A stretch of 64,000 bases of DNA from Rhodococcus jostii NBRC 16295 (GTDB lineage Bacteria; Actinomycetota; Actinomycetes; Mycobacteriales; Mycobacteriaceae), in the NCBI RefSeq assembly GCF_001894825.1, contig NZ_BCWY01000028.1, forward strand, positions 1-64,000. Reading direction: 5' to 3'. Shown here piece by piece: positions 56,071-64,000 of this stretch. Below the pieces are notes generated by a model, which was not told the origin of the DNA, searched no databases, and worked only from the letters and a program-made list of their open reading frames with translations. The number at the start of each line of letters is the position of its first letter. Position 1 is the stretch's first letter. The position numbers and the translations under genes are program-made.

Positions 56071-57492
56071 ATGACCATCCTCGATTCTCCGACAGTCGAC
56101 GCCGCGAGCCTCGGCGTGTACGACTCGATCACCGAAGCCATCGGCAACACACCCCTCGTTCGGCTGAACCGGGTGACCGGGGGCATCTCCGCGGCGGTGT
56201 ATGCCAAGCTCGAGTTCCTCAACCCCGGCGGAAGCGTGAAGGATCGCGCCGCCCTGGCCATGATCGACGCCGCGGAGGAGTCCGGGGAGCTCCTGCCCGG
56301 CGGCACCGTCGTGGAAGGCACCTCGGGCAATACCGGGGTCGGGCTGACATTGGTGGCCGCCGCTCGGGGATACCGTTCGGTGGTCGTGGTACCTGACAAG
56401 ACAAGCGCCGAGAAGATCGCGTTGCTCCGGGCGCACGGGGCGCAGGTGCACGTGACCCCGGGCGGTCGGCCCAGCCACCATCCCGAGTTCGTGCGCAACG
56501 TCGCCACTCGTCTTGCGGCAGAAATCCCCGGCGGCTGGCTCGCCGGCCAATACGACAACCCGGCCAATCCGGGTGCGCACCGCACCACGACCGGACCGGA
56601 GATCTGGCGTCAGACCCAGGGCCGAATCACTCATTTCGTCGCGGGTGTAGGGACCGGTGGGACCATCACGGGGACGGGGGAGTTCCTGACGCAAGTCTCA
56701 GGCGGGGAAGTGCAGATTATCGGAGCGGATCCCGATACCTCCGTGTACGGCGGCGGAGACGGCCGGGCCTGGTACATCGAATCCGTCGGCCATTTCCTGC
56801 ACCCGCAGACCGAACAGGACGAATGGCCGGACTCCTATCGTCCGGACGTCGTCGATCGGCTCGAGAGGATCCCGGACGTCGAGGCGATCGAGGTGCTACA
56901 CCGGCTCGCCCGGGAGGAAGGCCTACTCGTCGGAGGCTCCGCCGGTACAGCGGTCGCCGCCGCCCTGCGGGTCGCGCGGACCCTCGGACCGGACGACGTC
57001 GTGGTCGTGGTCGTTCCGGACTCGGGCCGGGCGTACCTGTCGAAGTACTTCGACGACGAGTGGCTGGGGCGACTGGGTTTCCCTCTCTACCGCACAGCGA
57101 CCGGACCTGTGGTGGGTGACGCGCGGCAGGGCAGGGAAATCGCGCCCAGGGCAGTGCCGTCCACCGCCACCGTGGCCGAGGCGCGCGAGGTGCTCGCGGA
57201 CGGCCCGGCGCTGCCCGTCGTCCTCGCCCGTCAGACGGCCGGGCCGACGATCGTCGCGGAAATCCTGGGGTCCGTCAGTGCTTCCGCCCTGGCGGGCGTG
57301 CGCGACGGCGACCCCGTCGACTCGCACCTAGACGAGCCGTTACCCGTGGTCGGTGTGACCGAACCACTGTCGGAAGCGGTGCGGCGAATCGGGGGCTACC
57401 GTGGCCCGGTCGTCGTAGCCGAATCCGGGCGGGTGGTTGCACTCGTCGACGCCGCCACCGTCCGCGCATCCGGACACGGCAGCCCGTCGTGA
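56071..57492 (+). CDS. Cystathionine beta-synthase / cysteine synthase with CBS domains
   Basis: A 473-residue PLP enzyme of the beta-synthase family. The PLP lysine is Lys57 in NPGGSVKDRAA, the cofactor loop is EGTSGNTGVGL, and GVGTGGTITGTG is the phosphate-binding stretch. Residues about 345-470 form a C-terminal CBS-type pair, as in actinobacterial CBS. It makes cystathionine from homocysteine and serine, or cysteine from O-acetylserine. Sulfur context: an SsuD-like monooxygenase remnant lies 0.9 kb downstream. Confidence 0.88.
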   Translation: MTILDSPTVDAASLGVYDSITEAIGNTPLVRLNRVTGGISAAVYAKLEFLNPGGSVKDRAALAMIDAAEESGELLPGGTVVEGTSGNTGVGLTLVAAARGYRSVVVVPDKTSAEKIALLRAHGAQVHVTPGGRPSHHPEFVRNVATRLAAEIPGGWLAGQYDNPANPGAHRTTTGPEIWRQTQGRITHFVAGVGTGGTITGTGEFLTQVSGGEVQIIGADPDTSVYGGGDGRAWYIESVGHFLHPQTEQDEWPDSYRPDVVDRLERIPDVEAIEVLHRLAREEGLLVGGSAGTAVAAALRVARTLGPDDVVVVVVPDSGRAYLSKYFDDEWLGRLGFPLYRTATGPVVGDARQGREIAPRAVPSTATVAEAREVLADGPALPVVLARQTAGPTIVAEILGSVSASALAGVRDGDPVDSHLDEPLPVVGVTEPLSEAVRRIGGYRGPVVVAESGRVVALVDAATVRASGHGSPS

Positions 57493-57522
57493 GGTCCTCG
57501 TCCGTGCTGCAGCCGGCAGTCG

Positions 57523-58032
57523 TCACCCCTGATCGAATACCTTCTCGAAGCAATTCGAGAAGGGCAGGATCTCGTACGGCGAGAAGATCGGAATCCGTGA
57601 GTAGCCACTCTTCTCGTACAACCTGACCGCATCTGGTTGCCGGTCGCCGGTCTGGAGAATCAGGCGAGGTCGTGCCGCCCTCCTGGCGGCATCCTCGACG
57701 GCGCGCAGCAGAGCTGTCGACACGCCGGTGCCACGGTGCTCAGCTGTGACGAACATCCGTTTCAACTCCAGGTCCTCGCCGTTCCACCGCAGTGCAGCGT
57801 GACCGACCGCTTCCCGCTTGTCGGTGCCTTCGTCAGCCGCGTACACCACCACCGTGAGGAAAACGGACTGCGGGTCAACCGCATTGGTGGCGGCGCGGTC
57901 TGCAGTCGACACTCGGTCGGAGTATCGCGGCCCGACTTCAGCGGCCATGGCTGCTCGCAATTCCTCCGCGTCGGGATCGAACCACGACACTTCGCTTACC
58001 TGAAGAGTCGAGAGCGCAAGTTCAGAGGGCAT
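57523..58032 (-). CDS. GNAT family N-acetyltransferase
   Basis: A 169-residue acetyltransferase. The acetyl-CoA-binding loop is RMFVTAEHRGTGVSTALLRAVEDAARR (the R/Q-x-x-G-x-G/A pattern), and the C-terminal strand pair is LILQTGDRQPDAVRLYEKSGYSRI. ATG 58032 has GGAGAAGG 3 bases upstream. The longer in-frame extension to 58146 lacks homology. Substrate unknown. Confidence 0.86.
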   Translation of the reverse strand: MPSELALSTLQVSEVSWFDPDAEELRAAMAAEVGPRYSDRVSTADRAATNAVDPQSVFLTVVVYAADEGTDKREAVGHAALRWNGEDLELKRMFVTAEHRGTGVSTALLRAVEDAARRAARPRLILQTGDRQPDAVRLYEKSGYSRIPIFSPYEILPFSNCFEKVFDQG

Positions 58033-58401
58033 GTACCTTCTCCGTGGATGAAGCCGCCAGTGTGGCCGATGCTTCACCATCGTCATCCTGACTTCGAGAG
58101 TTGAAATCAGCGTGACGCCAATACCACCCACCGATCTCAGCTCCACCAGGCGTGAACGTGAAGTTGCACAGGGCTCTTCCGATCTGGACGAATTAATGTC
58201 CGATCGCGTCGATTCATGCCAGGTCAGAACCTGTTTCTCGTCGTGGATGACGCAGGTAGTGAACGACCGATGGTGGAAAATGACGTTAACCTTCTCGACG
58301 TCCGGATGCTGGTCACGTCAGCGAGTCATCACCGACGTTCGCCGAGCGCAGCTCGCCCAGCTCGCCGCTGATCACGACCACCGAACAGGAATAGTCCCCC
58401 G
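58033..58401. other. Divergent gap with an adapter-like 13-mer
   Basis: These 369 bases separate the GNAT gene and an LLM-type monooxygenase. A 97-codon frame at 58112-58405 overlaps the LLM start by ATGA but has no recognisable features and I do not count it as a gene. At 58173-58185 the sequence GCTCTTCCGATCT equals the 3' end of a common sequencing adapter. Confidence 0.5.
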
Positions 58402-59477
58402 ATGAGTCTCGAATTCCTCTGGTACATCCCCAATCAGGTCGCACCGGGGCACCGCGGCGAGCCCGTCGCGGCCGACCACAACAGCCTGGAGACCCTGACC
58501 GCCCAGGCGAAGGCCCTCGAGGAGCACGGTTGGAAGGGTGCGTTGATCGGCACCGGCTGGGGACGCCCGGACACACTCACCGTCGCCGCCGCCCTTGCTG
58601 CGAGGACGGCGACCTTCGAGCCGCTCATCGCGATCCGGCCCGGCTACTGGCGGCCGGCGAATGTCGCGTCCGCTGTCGCCACCCTCGATCATCTGACCGG
58701 CGGCCGGGTCCGGGTCAACATCGTCTCCGGGAAGGACAATCTCGGCGCGTACGGCGATCACGAGAGCGACCAGGCTCACCGGTACGCCCGCACCAAGGAA
58801 TTTCTCCACCTCGTCCGCAAGCTGTGGAGGAGAACGTCACCTACCGAGGTGAGCACTTCCAGGTCACCGATTCCACGGTGCTGCCCCGGATCGTGCCGCG
58901 CGGAGACCGGCTGCACCCGAAGCTCTACTTCGGCGGCGCATCCGAAGCGGCCGAGCGGGTGGCGGCGACCGAGGCAGACGTGCAGCTCTTCTGGGGTGAG
59001 CCGCTCGCGGGTGTGGAGGAACGGATCGAGCGGTTGCGGTCACTGAGCGAGAAGCTCGGCCGAGAGCACGCGCCGCTGGAGTTCGGCCTGCGGATCACCA
59101 CCTTCGTGCGGGACACGACCGAGCAGGCCTGGGCCGAGGCAGAGGCGAAGGTCGCGGAGATGGCGAAGAACGATATGGCGAAAAACAAGGGGGCGCTTCC
59201 GCGGAACCCGTATCGCCAGACCGCCGTAGGACAGCAGCGACTCCTCGACCTCGCCACCCGTGGCGACGTGCTCGACGACAACCTGTACACCGCACCCGGG
59301 AAGGTCGGTGGCGGCGGCGCCGGCACCACCTGGCTCGTCGGCTCCCCCGAGGACGTCGCGAAGTCACTGCGCAAGTACGAAGATCTCGGCATCACCCACT
59401 TCGTACTCTCCGACACCCCGTATCTGCCGGAAATCGAGCGTCAGGGCAACCAGCTCCTGCCGTTACTGCGCGAATGA
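58402..59477 (+). pseudogene. SsuD-like FMNH2-dependent sulfonate monooxygenase, frameshifted
   Basis: Two overlapping frames together give one complete LLM-class flavin monooxygenase of about 358 residues. The first runs from MSLEFLWYIPNQ to EFLHLVRKLW. The second continues ENVTYRGEHFQVTDSTVLP to the C-terminus LLPLLRE. The break is at 58826-58827, where one G appears to be missing from a TGG-GAG run. The start, GALIGTGWGRPDTLTVAAAL and PKLYFGGASEAAERVAA resemble SsuD alkanesulfonate monooxygenase. It is either a real pseudogene or a sequencing error. Confidence 0.82.
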
Positions 59478-59535
59478 GCCGGGGGAGCGCTACTTACGCT
59501 TCCCCGCAACAGCTTTGTGCTGCTCAGTGACAGTT

Positions 59536-59566
59536 ACCCGCCCGCGTTGCAGGCGCGGGCGGGTAT
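59536..59566. terminator. Hairpin between convergent genes
   Basis: A 12-bp stem TACCCGCCCGCG (59536-59547) / CGCGGGCGGGTA (59555-59566) with loop TTGCAGG lies between the LLM and aldo/keto reductase genes. It is flanked by ACAG / CTGT, which extends it. Confidence 0.75.
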
Positions 59567-59641
59567 CTGGCTGTCATCGGCTGGTCGCTCTGTCGCATAA
59601 CGAGCCCCGGCGGACGAAGCCCGCCGTAATCTCGTCCTCGG

Positions 59642-60673
59642 TCAGAGCCTGAGTCCGGTCCCGTGCACACCGTGTTCCTCGATGAGCGCGAGTTCTTCGT
59701 CGGTGAGCGCCGGGAAGGTCAGGGCCGCAATGTTGTGGTCGAGTTGATCGGTAGAACTCGCACCGATCAGCGCCGACGTGACCTCCGGCCGTCGCAGTAC
59801 CCACTGCAGCGCGAGCTGTGCGAGTGACTGGCCCCGGGCCTCGGCGATCTTGTTGAGCTCGGCAGTGCGCTGCCGGTACGTCTCGTCGATCACGTCCGGC
59901 GTCAGGAAGGTGCTGTTCTGCGCTCGCGCGTGCTCGGGAATCGTCTGCAGGTACTTGTCGGTCAGCAGACCCTGCGCCAACGGCGAATACACGATCAGCC
60001 CGAATCCGTCCTGGCGGGCGGTGTCCAGCAGGCCGTTCTGTTCGGGGCGGCGGTCGTAGATCGAGTAGCGCGACTGGTGGATGAGCAACGGGACGCCGGC
60101 CTGGCGCAGCAGTTCGGCGGCTTCATGGGTGCGGTCGGGTAAGTAGTTGGAGATGCCGACGTACAGCGCCTTGCCTTGCTCGACCGCGCTGACCAGTGCA
60201 CCGACGGACTCCTCCAGCGGCGTGCTGAGGTCCGGACTGTGGTGATAGAAGATGTCGACGTAGTCGGTGCCGAGGTCGCGCAGACTGTGGTCGAGCGAGG
60301 TGAGGATCGACTTGCGCGAGCCGCCCCTGAGGTACGGGCTCGGACCGATCGGGTTGCCTGCCTTGGTCGACAGGATGAGCTCGTCCCGGTAGGGCGCGAG
60401 GTCCTTGGCGAGTACCGTGCCGAAGTTCTTCTGGGCTGCGCGGTGCGGTGGGCCGTACCGGTCGGCGTTGTCGAAGTGGGTGATCCCCAGGTCGAACGCG
60501 TGGAGAATGATGTCCCGCTGCGTCGCGAAGGCGTAGTCGGCACCGAACTTCTGCCACAGGCCGAACGAGAAGGCAGGCAGGTCAAGACCGGAGTTTCCGG
60601 TGCGGTGGTACGGGACCTTCTCGTAGCGGTCGTCGGCAGCGGCGTAGGTGACTTCGAAGGGGATTTCGGTCAT
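59642..60673 (-). CDS. Aldo/keto reductase (YghZ type)
   Basis: A 343-residue NADPH-dependent aldo/keto reductase of the YghZ/AKR14 class. The active-site Asp/Tyr pair is in HFDNADRYGPPHRAAQKNFG, the Lys is in LILSTKAG, and the His is in DIFYHHSPD. Known members reduce L-glyceraldehyde 3-phosphate and methylglyoxal. The ATG at 60673 is favoured because the family opens with EVPYHRTGNSGLDLP-like sequence soon after; no strong ribosome binding site is seen. It lies 84 bases downstream of the TetR gene on the same strand. Confidence 0.87.
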   Translation of the reverse strand: MTEIPFEVTYAAADDRYEKVPYHRTGNSGLDLPAFSFGLWQKFGADYAFATQRDIILHAFDLGITHFDNADRYGPPHRAAQKNFGTVLAKDLAPYRDELILSTKAGNPIGPSPYLRGGSRKSILTSLDHSLRDLGTDYVDIFYHHSPDLSTPLEESVGALVSAVEQGKALYVGISNYLPDRTHEAAELLRQAGVPLLIHQSRYSIYDRRPEQNGLLDTARQDGFGLIVYSPLAQGLLTDKYLQTIPEHARAQNSTFLTPDVIDETYRQRTAELNKIAEARGQSLAQLALQWVLRRPEVTSALIGASSTDQLDHNIAALTFPALTDEELALIEEHGVHGTGLRL

Positions 60674-60757
60674 GCGGACACTGTCGTCGAACGACGAGGG
60701 AATAGGAACGGTTCGGATCGTGCAGATCAATAGGAATGACTCAAGGCGACGCTCAGA

Positions 60758-61585
60758 TCAGTCGGGTGGTGAGGATTCGTCGAGCAGCCGTTCGAGGTAG
60801 TTCAGGTCCTGACGGATCATCGCGATCGCTCGTGCGGGACCCTCCGGGGTTGCGGACTGTGGGTCCTGCTGGGCCACCGAGCGTACTGCCATGTCTGCGA
60901 GTTGAGTGGCGATGGCGCGATCGTCGTCCGCGTTTCCGGGCTGATGCCACCAGGCGATCCAATTGAGCATGCCGATGACGCCCAGTGCTGCGGTTCGCGG
61001 ATCGACCGGGCGCATCTCGCCGGTGCGGATTCCGTCTTCGATGACGTGAATGAATTCCTTGAGCACGTGTCGGCGGCTCTGCTGATAATTGCGCGAGATG
61101 TCGTCGGGTAGCTCCGCTTCGGAGCGGATGATCAGCCGGAATCGATCTGGAGCTTGCGCCTGGTGCAGCGCGATGGCGGTCGCCATCTCGCGGAGTTTCT
61201 CGGTCGGACCCAGGTCGGTGCGCTCGTTGATGGTGTGTAGCAGGGCGGCGGGCGTCTCGGTGCTTTCGCTGACCAGGCGGGAGAGGAGCTCGTCCTTGTT
61301 GGCCACGTAGTGATAGAGGGCGGGCCGCGTCAGGCCGGTTGCGTCGGCGATGTCCTGCAGCGTGGTGCTCGCGAATCCTCGTTCGGCAAACAGCCGGGTG
61401 GCTTGCTCCATGATCTGCTTTTCCACCAGCTCACGGCGAGGGTTGCTACGGCCGGCCGCGCTCTCGGGTGCAGCCTGCTCGGTGGAACGGGTTTTGCCCC
61501 GGCCTCTGGGTCGGCGCCCGTTCGCGGCCTCCTCGCTTGTCATGTCCGAAGGATAACGGGCGCGCGCCGCTGGTCGCGTACTCAT
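60758..61585 (-). CDS. TetR-family regulator
   Basis: A 275-residue TetR regulator with a long basic N-terminal arm (about 45 residues, rich in Arg and Ser). The helix-turn-helix follows at VEKQIMEQATRLFAERGFASTTLQDIADATGLTRPALYHYVANKDELLSRLV. ATG 61585 overlaps the stop of the upstream hydroxylase gene by ATGA; ATG 61543 is the alternative. It is cotranscribed with sdgC and probably represses its promoter in the absence of a salicylate-derived inducer (inference). Confidence 0.85.
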   Translation of the reverse strand: MSTRPAARARYPSDMTSEEAANGRRPRGRGKTRSTEQAAPESAAGRSNPRRELVEKQIMEQATRLFAERGFASTTLQDIADATGLTRPALYHYVANKDELLSRLVSESTETPAALLHTINERTDLGPTEKLREMATAIALHQAQAPDRFRLIIRSEAELPDDISRNYQQSRRHVLKEFIHVIEDGIRTGEMRPVDPRTAALGVIGMLNWIAWWHQPGNADDDRAIATQLADMAVRSVAQQDPQSATPEGPARAIAMIRQDLNYLERLLDESSPPD

Positions 61586-63165
61586 GCCGAGACCCGTGAT
61601 CCGGACAGCGCTCGATCAGGCTCCGACGATGCCGGATCATTGAAGAACGTCAGGTGCATGCGTACGCTGGCCAACCCTGCGGCGACGTCGGCGCGACAGG
61701 ACGCGGGGGCCTCGACGACGAGGACCGCATCTGTGTGGTGCCGTAGCCGTTCGGCGAAATCGAGTCGGCTGAGCAGCGATGAGCGGGTGGATGGGCCGGT
61801 GAGCCAGAGGGTCCGCGAGGTTGGTGCGGTCTCGATGAGTGCGGTGGCCTCCGGACCCCAGGCGGAATCGAAGTCGATGTCGAGCACCGTGGTGGTTTCG
61901 GCGTCACGGAGGTACGTGGGCGCGATCCGGTGCTCGAATCGGAAATCACCGTGGTCGAGTGGTTGCGCGATGGTCCAGTCCGTGATGTCTGCGTCAGGGA
62001 TCGCATCCGAGGGTAGGTCCGCGTAGCTCGCCAGGCCTTCCCGGACGAGTGTGGGCGCGGTGTCGTGGAATCGGCTGAGGCTGACCTTTCCGGCGCGGGT
62101 CATGTAGGCGATCATCAGCTGTTCGATCGGGAGGTCCATCCGCTGTGGGAAGGATTCCCACCAGAGTTCGCTGCGGTGCGCGATCTGCTGGAGGTGTTCG
62201 ACGGCGGGGCGGCGAGCCCGTTCGTATTGCGCGAGCGCTTCCTCGATATTCGGGGCCGTGATGAGTGCGTGGTCGAGTGCGATGGCGTCCTCCATGGCGA
62301 GTTTGGTGCCCGAGCCGATGGAGTAGTGCGCGGTGTGGGCGGCGTCGCCGAGCAGGACGACGTTGCCACTGTGCCAGCGCCCACACGAGATGGTTCGGAA
62401 GCGCATCCAGCGGGTGCGGTTCCCGATCAGCCGATGCTGTTGCAAGGTCTCGGCGAAGGCCTCCTGCAGGTACTGCAGGGCGGTTTCGTCGCTGTCGAGC
62501 GGCGCTGTGTGCTCGGTGGATACGTCGAACCCTGCCCGCCGCCACGTGTGCTCGTCGGTTTCGATGAGGAAGGTGCTGCGGTCTGCCGCGTAAGGGTAAG
62601 CGTGTGCGACGAACGTGCCGTGCTCGGTGGTGACCGGGATGAAAATTGCACTCGGCAGAGCGAAATCCGTTCCGCACCAGAGGTACAGGCCGGCGCCGGT
62701 GCTGATATGTGGGTCGAACCGGTCTGCGAGCTGTGCGCGTGTGCCGCTGTTGATCCCGTCGGCCGCAATGATCAGGTCCGCGTCGAGGTCTGCGGGGTCC
62801 CGGCGTTCGCCGAAATGCAGCCGGACGCCGGCATGTCGGGCTTGTTGCTGCAGTACGTCGAGCAGGGAAGTGCGCGCGATCGCGAGGAGATCACCGTTCG
62901 CCAGCCGGGCGATGTGCTCGCCGACCTGCATCGACATGTCGTGCGGATGGGCGGCGGCGACGATGGCCTCGAGCGATGCCGGGTCGGCCTCGCGAAGATT
63001 GCGCTGGGTGCGGGAGGCGAGTCCGACGCCGAATCCGAATGTCTTGTCCGGGGCGCTCTGTTCGTATACCGCCACTTCGGCATCCGGATGGCTGAGTTTG
63101 AGCAGTCTTGCGGCGTAGAGGCCGCCAGGTCCACCTCCGAGAACTGCGACTCGCTCGAGGTTCAT
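61582..63165 (-). CDS. sdgC: Salicylyl-CoA 5-hydroxylase-like FAD monooxygenase
   Basis: A 527-residue flavoprotein monooxygenase. FAD-binding GGGPGGLYAARLLKLSHPDAEVAVYEQ opens the chain, the DG motif is LIIAADGINSGTRAQLADRF, and the GD motif is NVVLLGDAAHTAHYSIGSGTKLAMEDA. The TAHYSIGSGTKLAMEDA stretch is characteristic of the CoA-thioester-hydroxylating group (salicylyl-CoA 5-hydroxylase and the hydroxylase half of 2-aminobenzoyl-CoA monooxygenase). It would make gentisyl-CoA. A salicylyl-AMP ligase-type gene follows upstream at 63.3 kb. GGAG lies 7 bases from the ATG. Confidence 0.82.
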   Translation of the reverse strand: MNLERVAVLGGGPGGLYAARLLKLSHPDAEVAVYEQSAPDKTFGFGVGLASRTQRNLREADPASLEAIVAAAHPHDMSMQVGEHIARLANGDLLAIARTSLLDVLQQQARHAGVRLHFGERRDPADLDADLIIAADGINSGTRAQLADRFDPHISTGAGLYLWCGTDFALPSAIFIPVTTEHGTFVAHAYPYAADRSTFLIETDEHTWRRAGFDVSTEHTAPLDSDETALQYLQEAFAETLQQHRLIGNRTRWMRFRTISCGRWHSGNVVLLGDAAHTAHYSIGSGTKLAMEDAIALDHALITAPNIEEALAQYERARRPAVEHLQQIAHRSELWWESFPQRMDLPIEQLMIAYMTRAGKVSLSRFHDTAPTLVREGLASYADLPSDAIPDADITDWTIAQPLDHGDFRFEHRIAPTYLRDAETTTVLDIDFDSAWGPEATALIETAPTSRTLWLTGPSTRSSLLSRLDFAERLRHHTDAVLVVEAPASCRADVAAGLASVRMHLTFFNDPASSEPDRALSGSRVSA

Positions 63166-63198
63166 GGTAAAACTCCAGTCTGTGTGACGTATCAGTCG

Positions 63199-63227
63199 AT
63201 TATTCTACGTGCATGTCGAAGAGTCAA
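63199..63227 (-). promoter_or_regulatory. Promoter of the sdgC-tetR unit
   Basis: On the minus strand TTGACT (63222-63227) and AATAAT (63199-63204) are separated by exactly 17 bases and lie 34-62 bases upstream of the sdgC start. The A/T-rich block contrasts with the surrounding high GC. An imperfect palindrome ACGTA-N14-TACGT (63187-63210) overlaps the -10 and could be the TetR operator. Confidence 0.7.
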
Positions 63228-63256
63228 TGTGATGCGTCGTCGAATCCCGGTGTGGC

Positions 63257-63290
63257 CTTCGGGGCATGCCCATACGGACATGCCCCGAAG
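63257..63290. terminator. Terminator after the salicylyl-AMP ligase gene
   Basis: A perfect 12-bp stem CTTCGGGGCATG / CATGCCCCGAAG with a 10-base loop lies 37 bases past the stop of the ligase gene and upstream of the sdgC promoter, separating the two transcripts. Confidence 0.75.
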
Positions 63291-63326
63291 GTGTTGATCG
63301 TCAACGGAACCGGACGACGCCCGGTC

Positions 63327-64000
63327 CTACGCGACCACGCCGTGTGCGTCGGCTTCGGCGAGCAGTTTCGCTGCGATCTCGGCACGCAACCGCTTCTTGT
63401 CGATCTTGTTCACATTGGTGTGGGGCAAGGACGGCACCCATTCGAGCCGTTCGGGCCACTTGAACTTCGCGACACCGAGCTGCGCCAGATGCTCCTGAAC
63501 GGCCTTCAGCAACAGTGGTTCTCCGTCGACGGACACCAGGTACGCGCAGGCCTTCTCGCCGAGTCGGGGATCGGGCATGGCGACGACCGCCGCGTTGGCG
63601 ATGCCGGGGTGCTCGAGCAGGAGCAATTCGAGTTCCTCGGCGTTGACCTTCTCCCCGCCTCGGTTGATGAGGTCCTTGATTCGTCCCTCGATCGACAGGT
63701 ACCTCTTGCCGTCGATGACGGTGATCGCGGCGAGGTCACCGGTGCGGTAGAACCCGTCGGAGGTGAAGGCATTCTGGTTGTGTTCCGGGGCGTCGAAGTA
63801 GCCGGGGATCGTGTAAGGCCCGCGGCAGCACAGTTCTCCGACGCCGCCGTCGCGGAGTTCGTTCTCGGCACCTGGTTCGAGGATAGAAATTTCGTCGTCG
63901 GAGGCGATCGGGGTGCCCACGGTTGTCAGTCGGGCGTGTGCGGGGGAGTCGAGAGGGGTCACCGTGAGCAGCCCTTCGGACATGCCGAACAGCTGACCTG
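63327..64000 (-). CDS. sdgA: Salicylyl-AMP ligase-like adenylate-forming enzyme (partial)
   Basis: The C-terminal 223 residues of an AMP-forming ligase of the EntE/DhbE type, which activates salicylate or 2,3-dihydroxybenzoate. The window ends inside the A5 motif (QLFGMSEGLLTVTP). The C-terminal core has FYRTGDLAAITVIDGKRYLSIEGRIKDLINRGGEKVNAEELE and the catalytic Lys in TNVNKIDKKRLR. The 5' part lies beyond the window. With the neighbouring salicylyl-CoA 5-hydroxylase it fits the gentisyl-CoA route of salicylate degradation. No siderophore or NRPS genes are seen nearby. Confidence 0.85.
   Translation of the reverse strand, partial: GQLFGMSEGLLTVTPLDSPAHARLTTVGTPIASDDEISILEPGAENELRDGGVGELCCRGPYTIPGYFDAPEHNQNAFTSDGFYRTGDLAAITVIDGKRYLSIEGRIKDLINRGGEKVNAEELELLLLEHPGIANAAVVAMPDPRLGEKACAYLVSVDGEPLLLKAVQEHLAQLGVAKFKWPERLEWVPSLPHTNVNKIDKKRLRAEIAAKLLAEADAHGVVA

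Noticed and set aside
57590-57600. AGATCGGAA near 57.59 kb as a second adapter trace
   Set aside because: Only 9 bases match and it is inside the conserved GNAT reading frame, so it is chance.
58112-58405. A 97-codon frame ending in an ATGA overlap with the SsuD-like gene
   Set aside because: No recognisable domain, it lies across the adapter-like 13-mer, and its composition is unlike the neighbouring genes.
1-64000. CRISPR arrays, tRNA or rRNA genes, insertion sequences, prophage
   Set aside because: None was seen on either strand; no repeated spacer-like units, no transposase or integrase frames, and no tRNA-like fold with a TPsiC motif.

Overview
The window is high-GC actinobacterial chromosome-type DNA, most likely Rhodococcus (R. 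opacus/jostii type). Supporting signs are GTG and TTG starts, many ATGA/GTGA/TGATG start-stop overlaps, an MspA-type mycolic-acid outer-membrane porin, two WhiB proteins, a HelR RNA-polymerase protection factor, and dense FAD, AMP-ligase and CoA catabolism. I saw no rRNA, tRNA, CRISPR array, transposase or prophage gene. The genus is inferred from gene content, not from an alignment.

Layout. 1-6.5 kb: mixed metabolic genes (DUF202 membrane protein, serine beta-lactamase-fold hydrolase, SDR, nitroreductase, hotdog thioesterase), a divergent RibD-C reductase / ECF sigma pair, and a porin. 6.7-10.6 kb: an MHS-family transporter and a lipoprotein penicillin-acylase homologue, separated by a strong hairpin. 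10.9-15.4 kb: LysR regulator divergent from an MHS transporter plus YtcJ amidohydrolase pair, then a small hotdog thioesterase. 15.5-19.0 kb: a rifamycin-resistance operon (glycosyltransferase, then HelR, ATGA-coupled) with a 19-bp inverted repeat upstream that matches the rifamycin-associated element as I know it. 19.2-33.8 kb: a large aromatic or heteroaromatic catabolic island. It holds a two-component flavin monooxygenase, a NitT/TauT-type ABC importer, a translationally coupled SnoaL / nucleoside-deaminase-fold / dienelactone-hydrolase trio, a LAL-type LuxR regulator, a Dabb protein, an extradiol (VOC) dioxygenase, a fumarylacetoacetate-hydrolase-family enzyme, an MhpA-like hydroxylase and a divergent GntR regulator with two matching operator-like palindromes.

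33.9-39.3 kb: gnd, zwf, hxlA (3-hexulose-6-phosphate synthase) and hxlB (6-phospho-3-hexuloisomerase) lie together. With a phosphoglucose isomerase and lactonase encoded elsewhere they would form a dissimilatory ribulose-monophosphate cycle that oxidises formaldehyde to CO2 and yields NAD(P)H. A LuxR protein with an internal histidine-kinase-like ATPase domain is divergent from hxlBA. 39.5-44.2 kb: an SDR remnant, a SAM methyltransferase, an F420/PPOX protein, a small secreted protein, WhiB, two small coupled ORFs, a Cys-rich copper-storage-like protein, and a 558-bp gap with a large hairpin. 44.2-52.3 kb: a TetR-controlled operon (enoyl-CoA hydratase family, alpha/beta hydrolase, acyl-CoA ligase, old-yellow-enzyme reductase), a downstream SDR and a zinc-less MDR, then a frameshifted AraC remnant. 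52.6-55.3 kb: an amino-acid permease with a C-terminal cytosolic domain overlapping a universal stress protein. 55.6-59.5 kb: WhiB, a cystathionine-beta-synthase-like enzyme, a GNAT, and an SsuD-like monooxygenase broken by one frameshift. 59.6-64 kb: an aldo/keto reductase, then TetR, salicylyl-CoA 5-hydroxylase (sdgC-like) and a salicylyl-AMP ligase (sdgA-like) that runs off the end.

The points most worth a second look are the rgt-helR operon with its RAE-like element, the uncharacterised island at 19-33 kb, the formaldehyde-oxidation module beside it, and a possible sequence artefact near 58.17 kb (an exact 13-base match to the end of a common sequencing adapter, some 650 bases from a frameshift).
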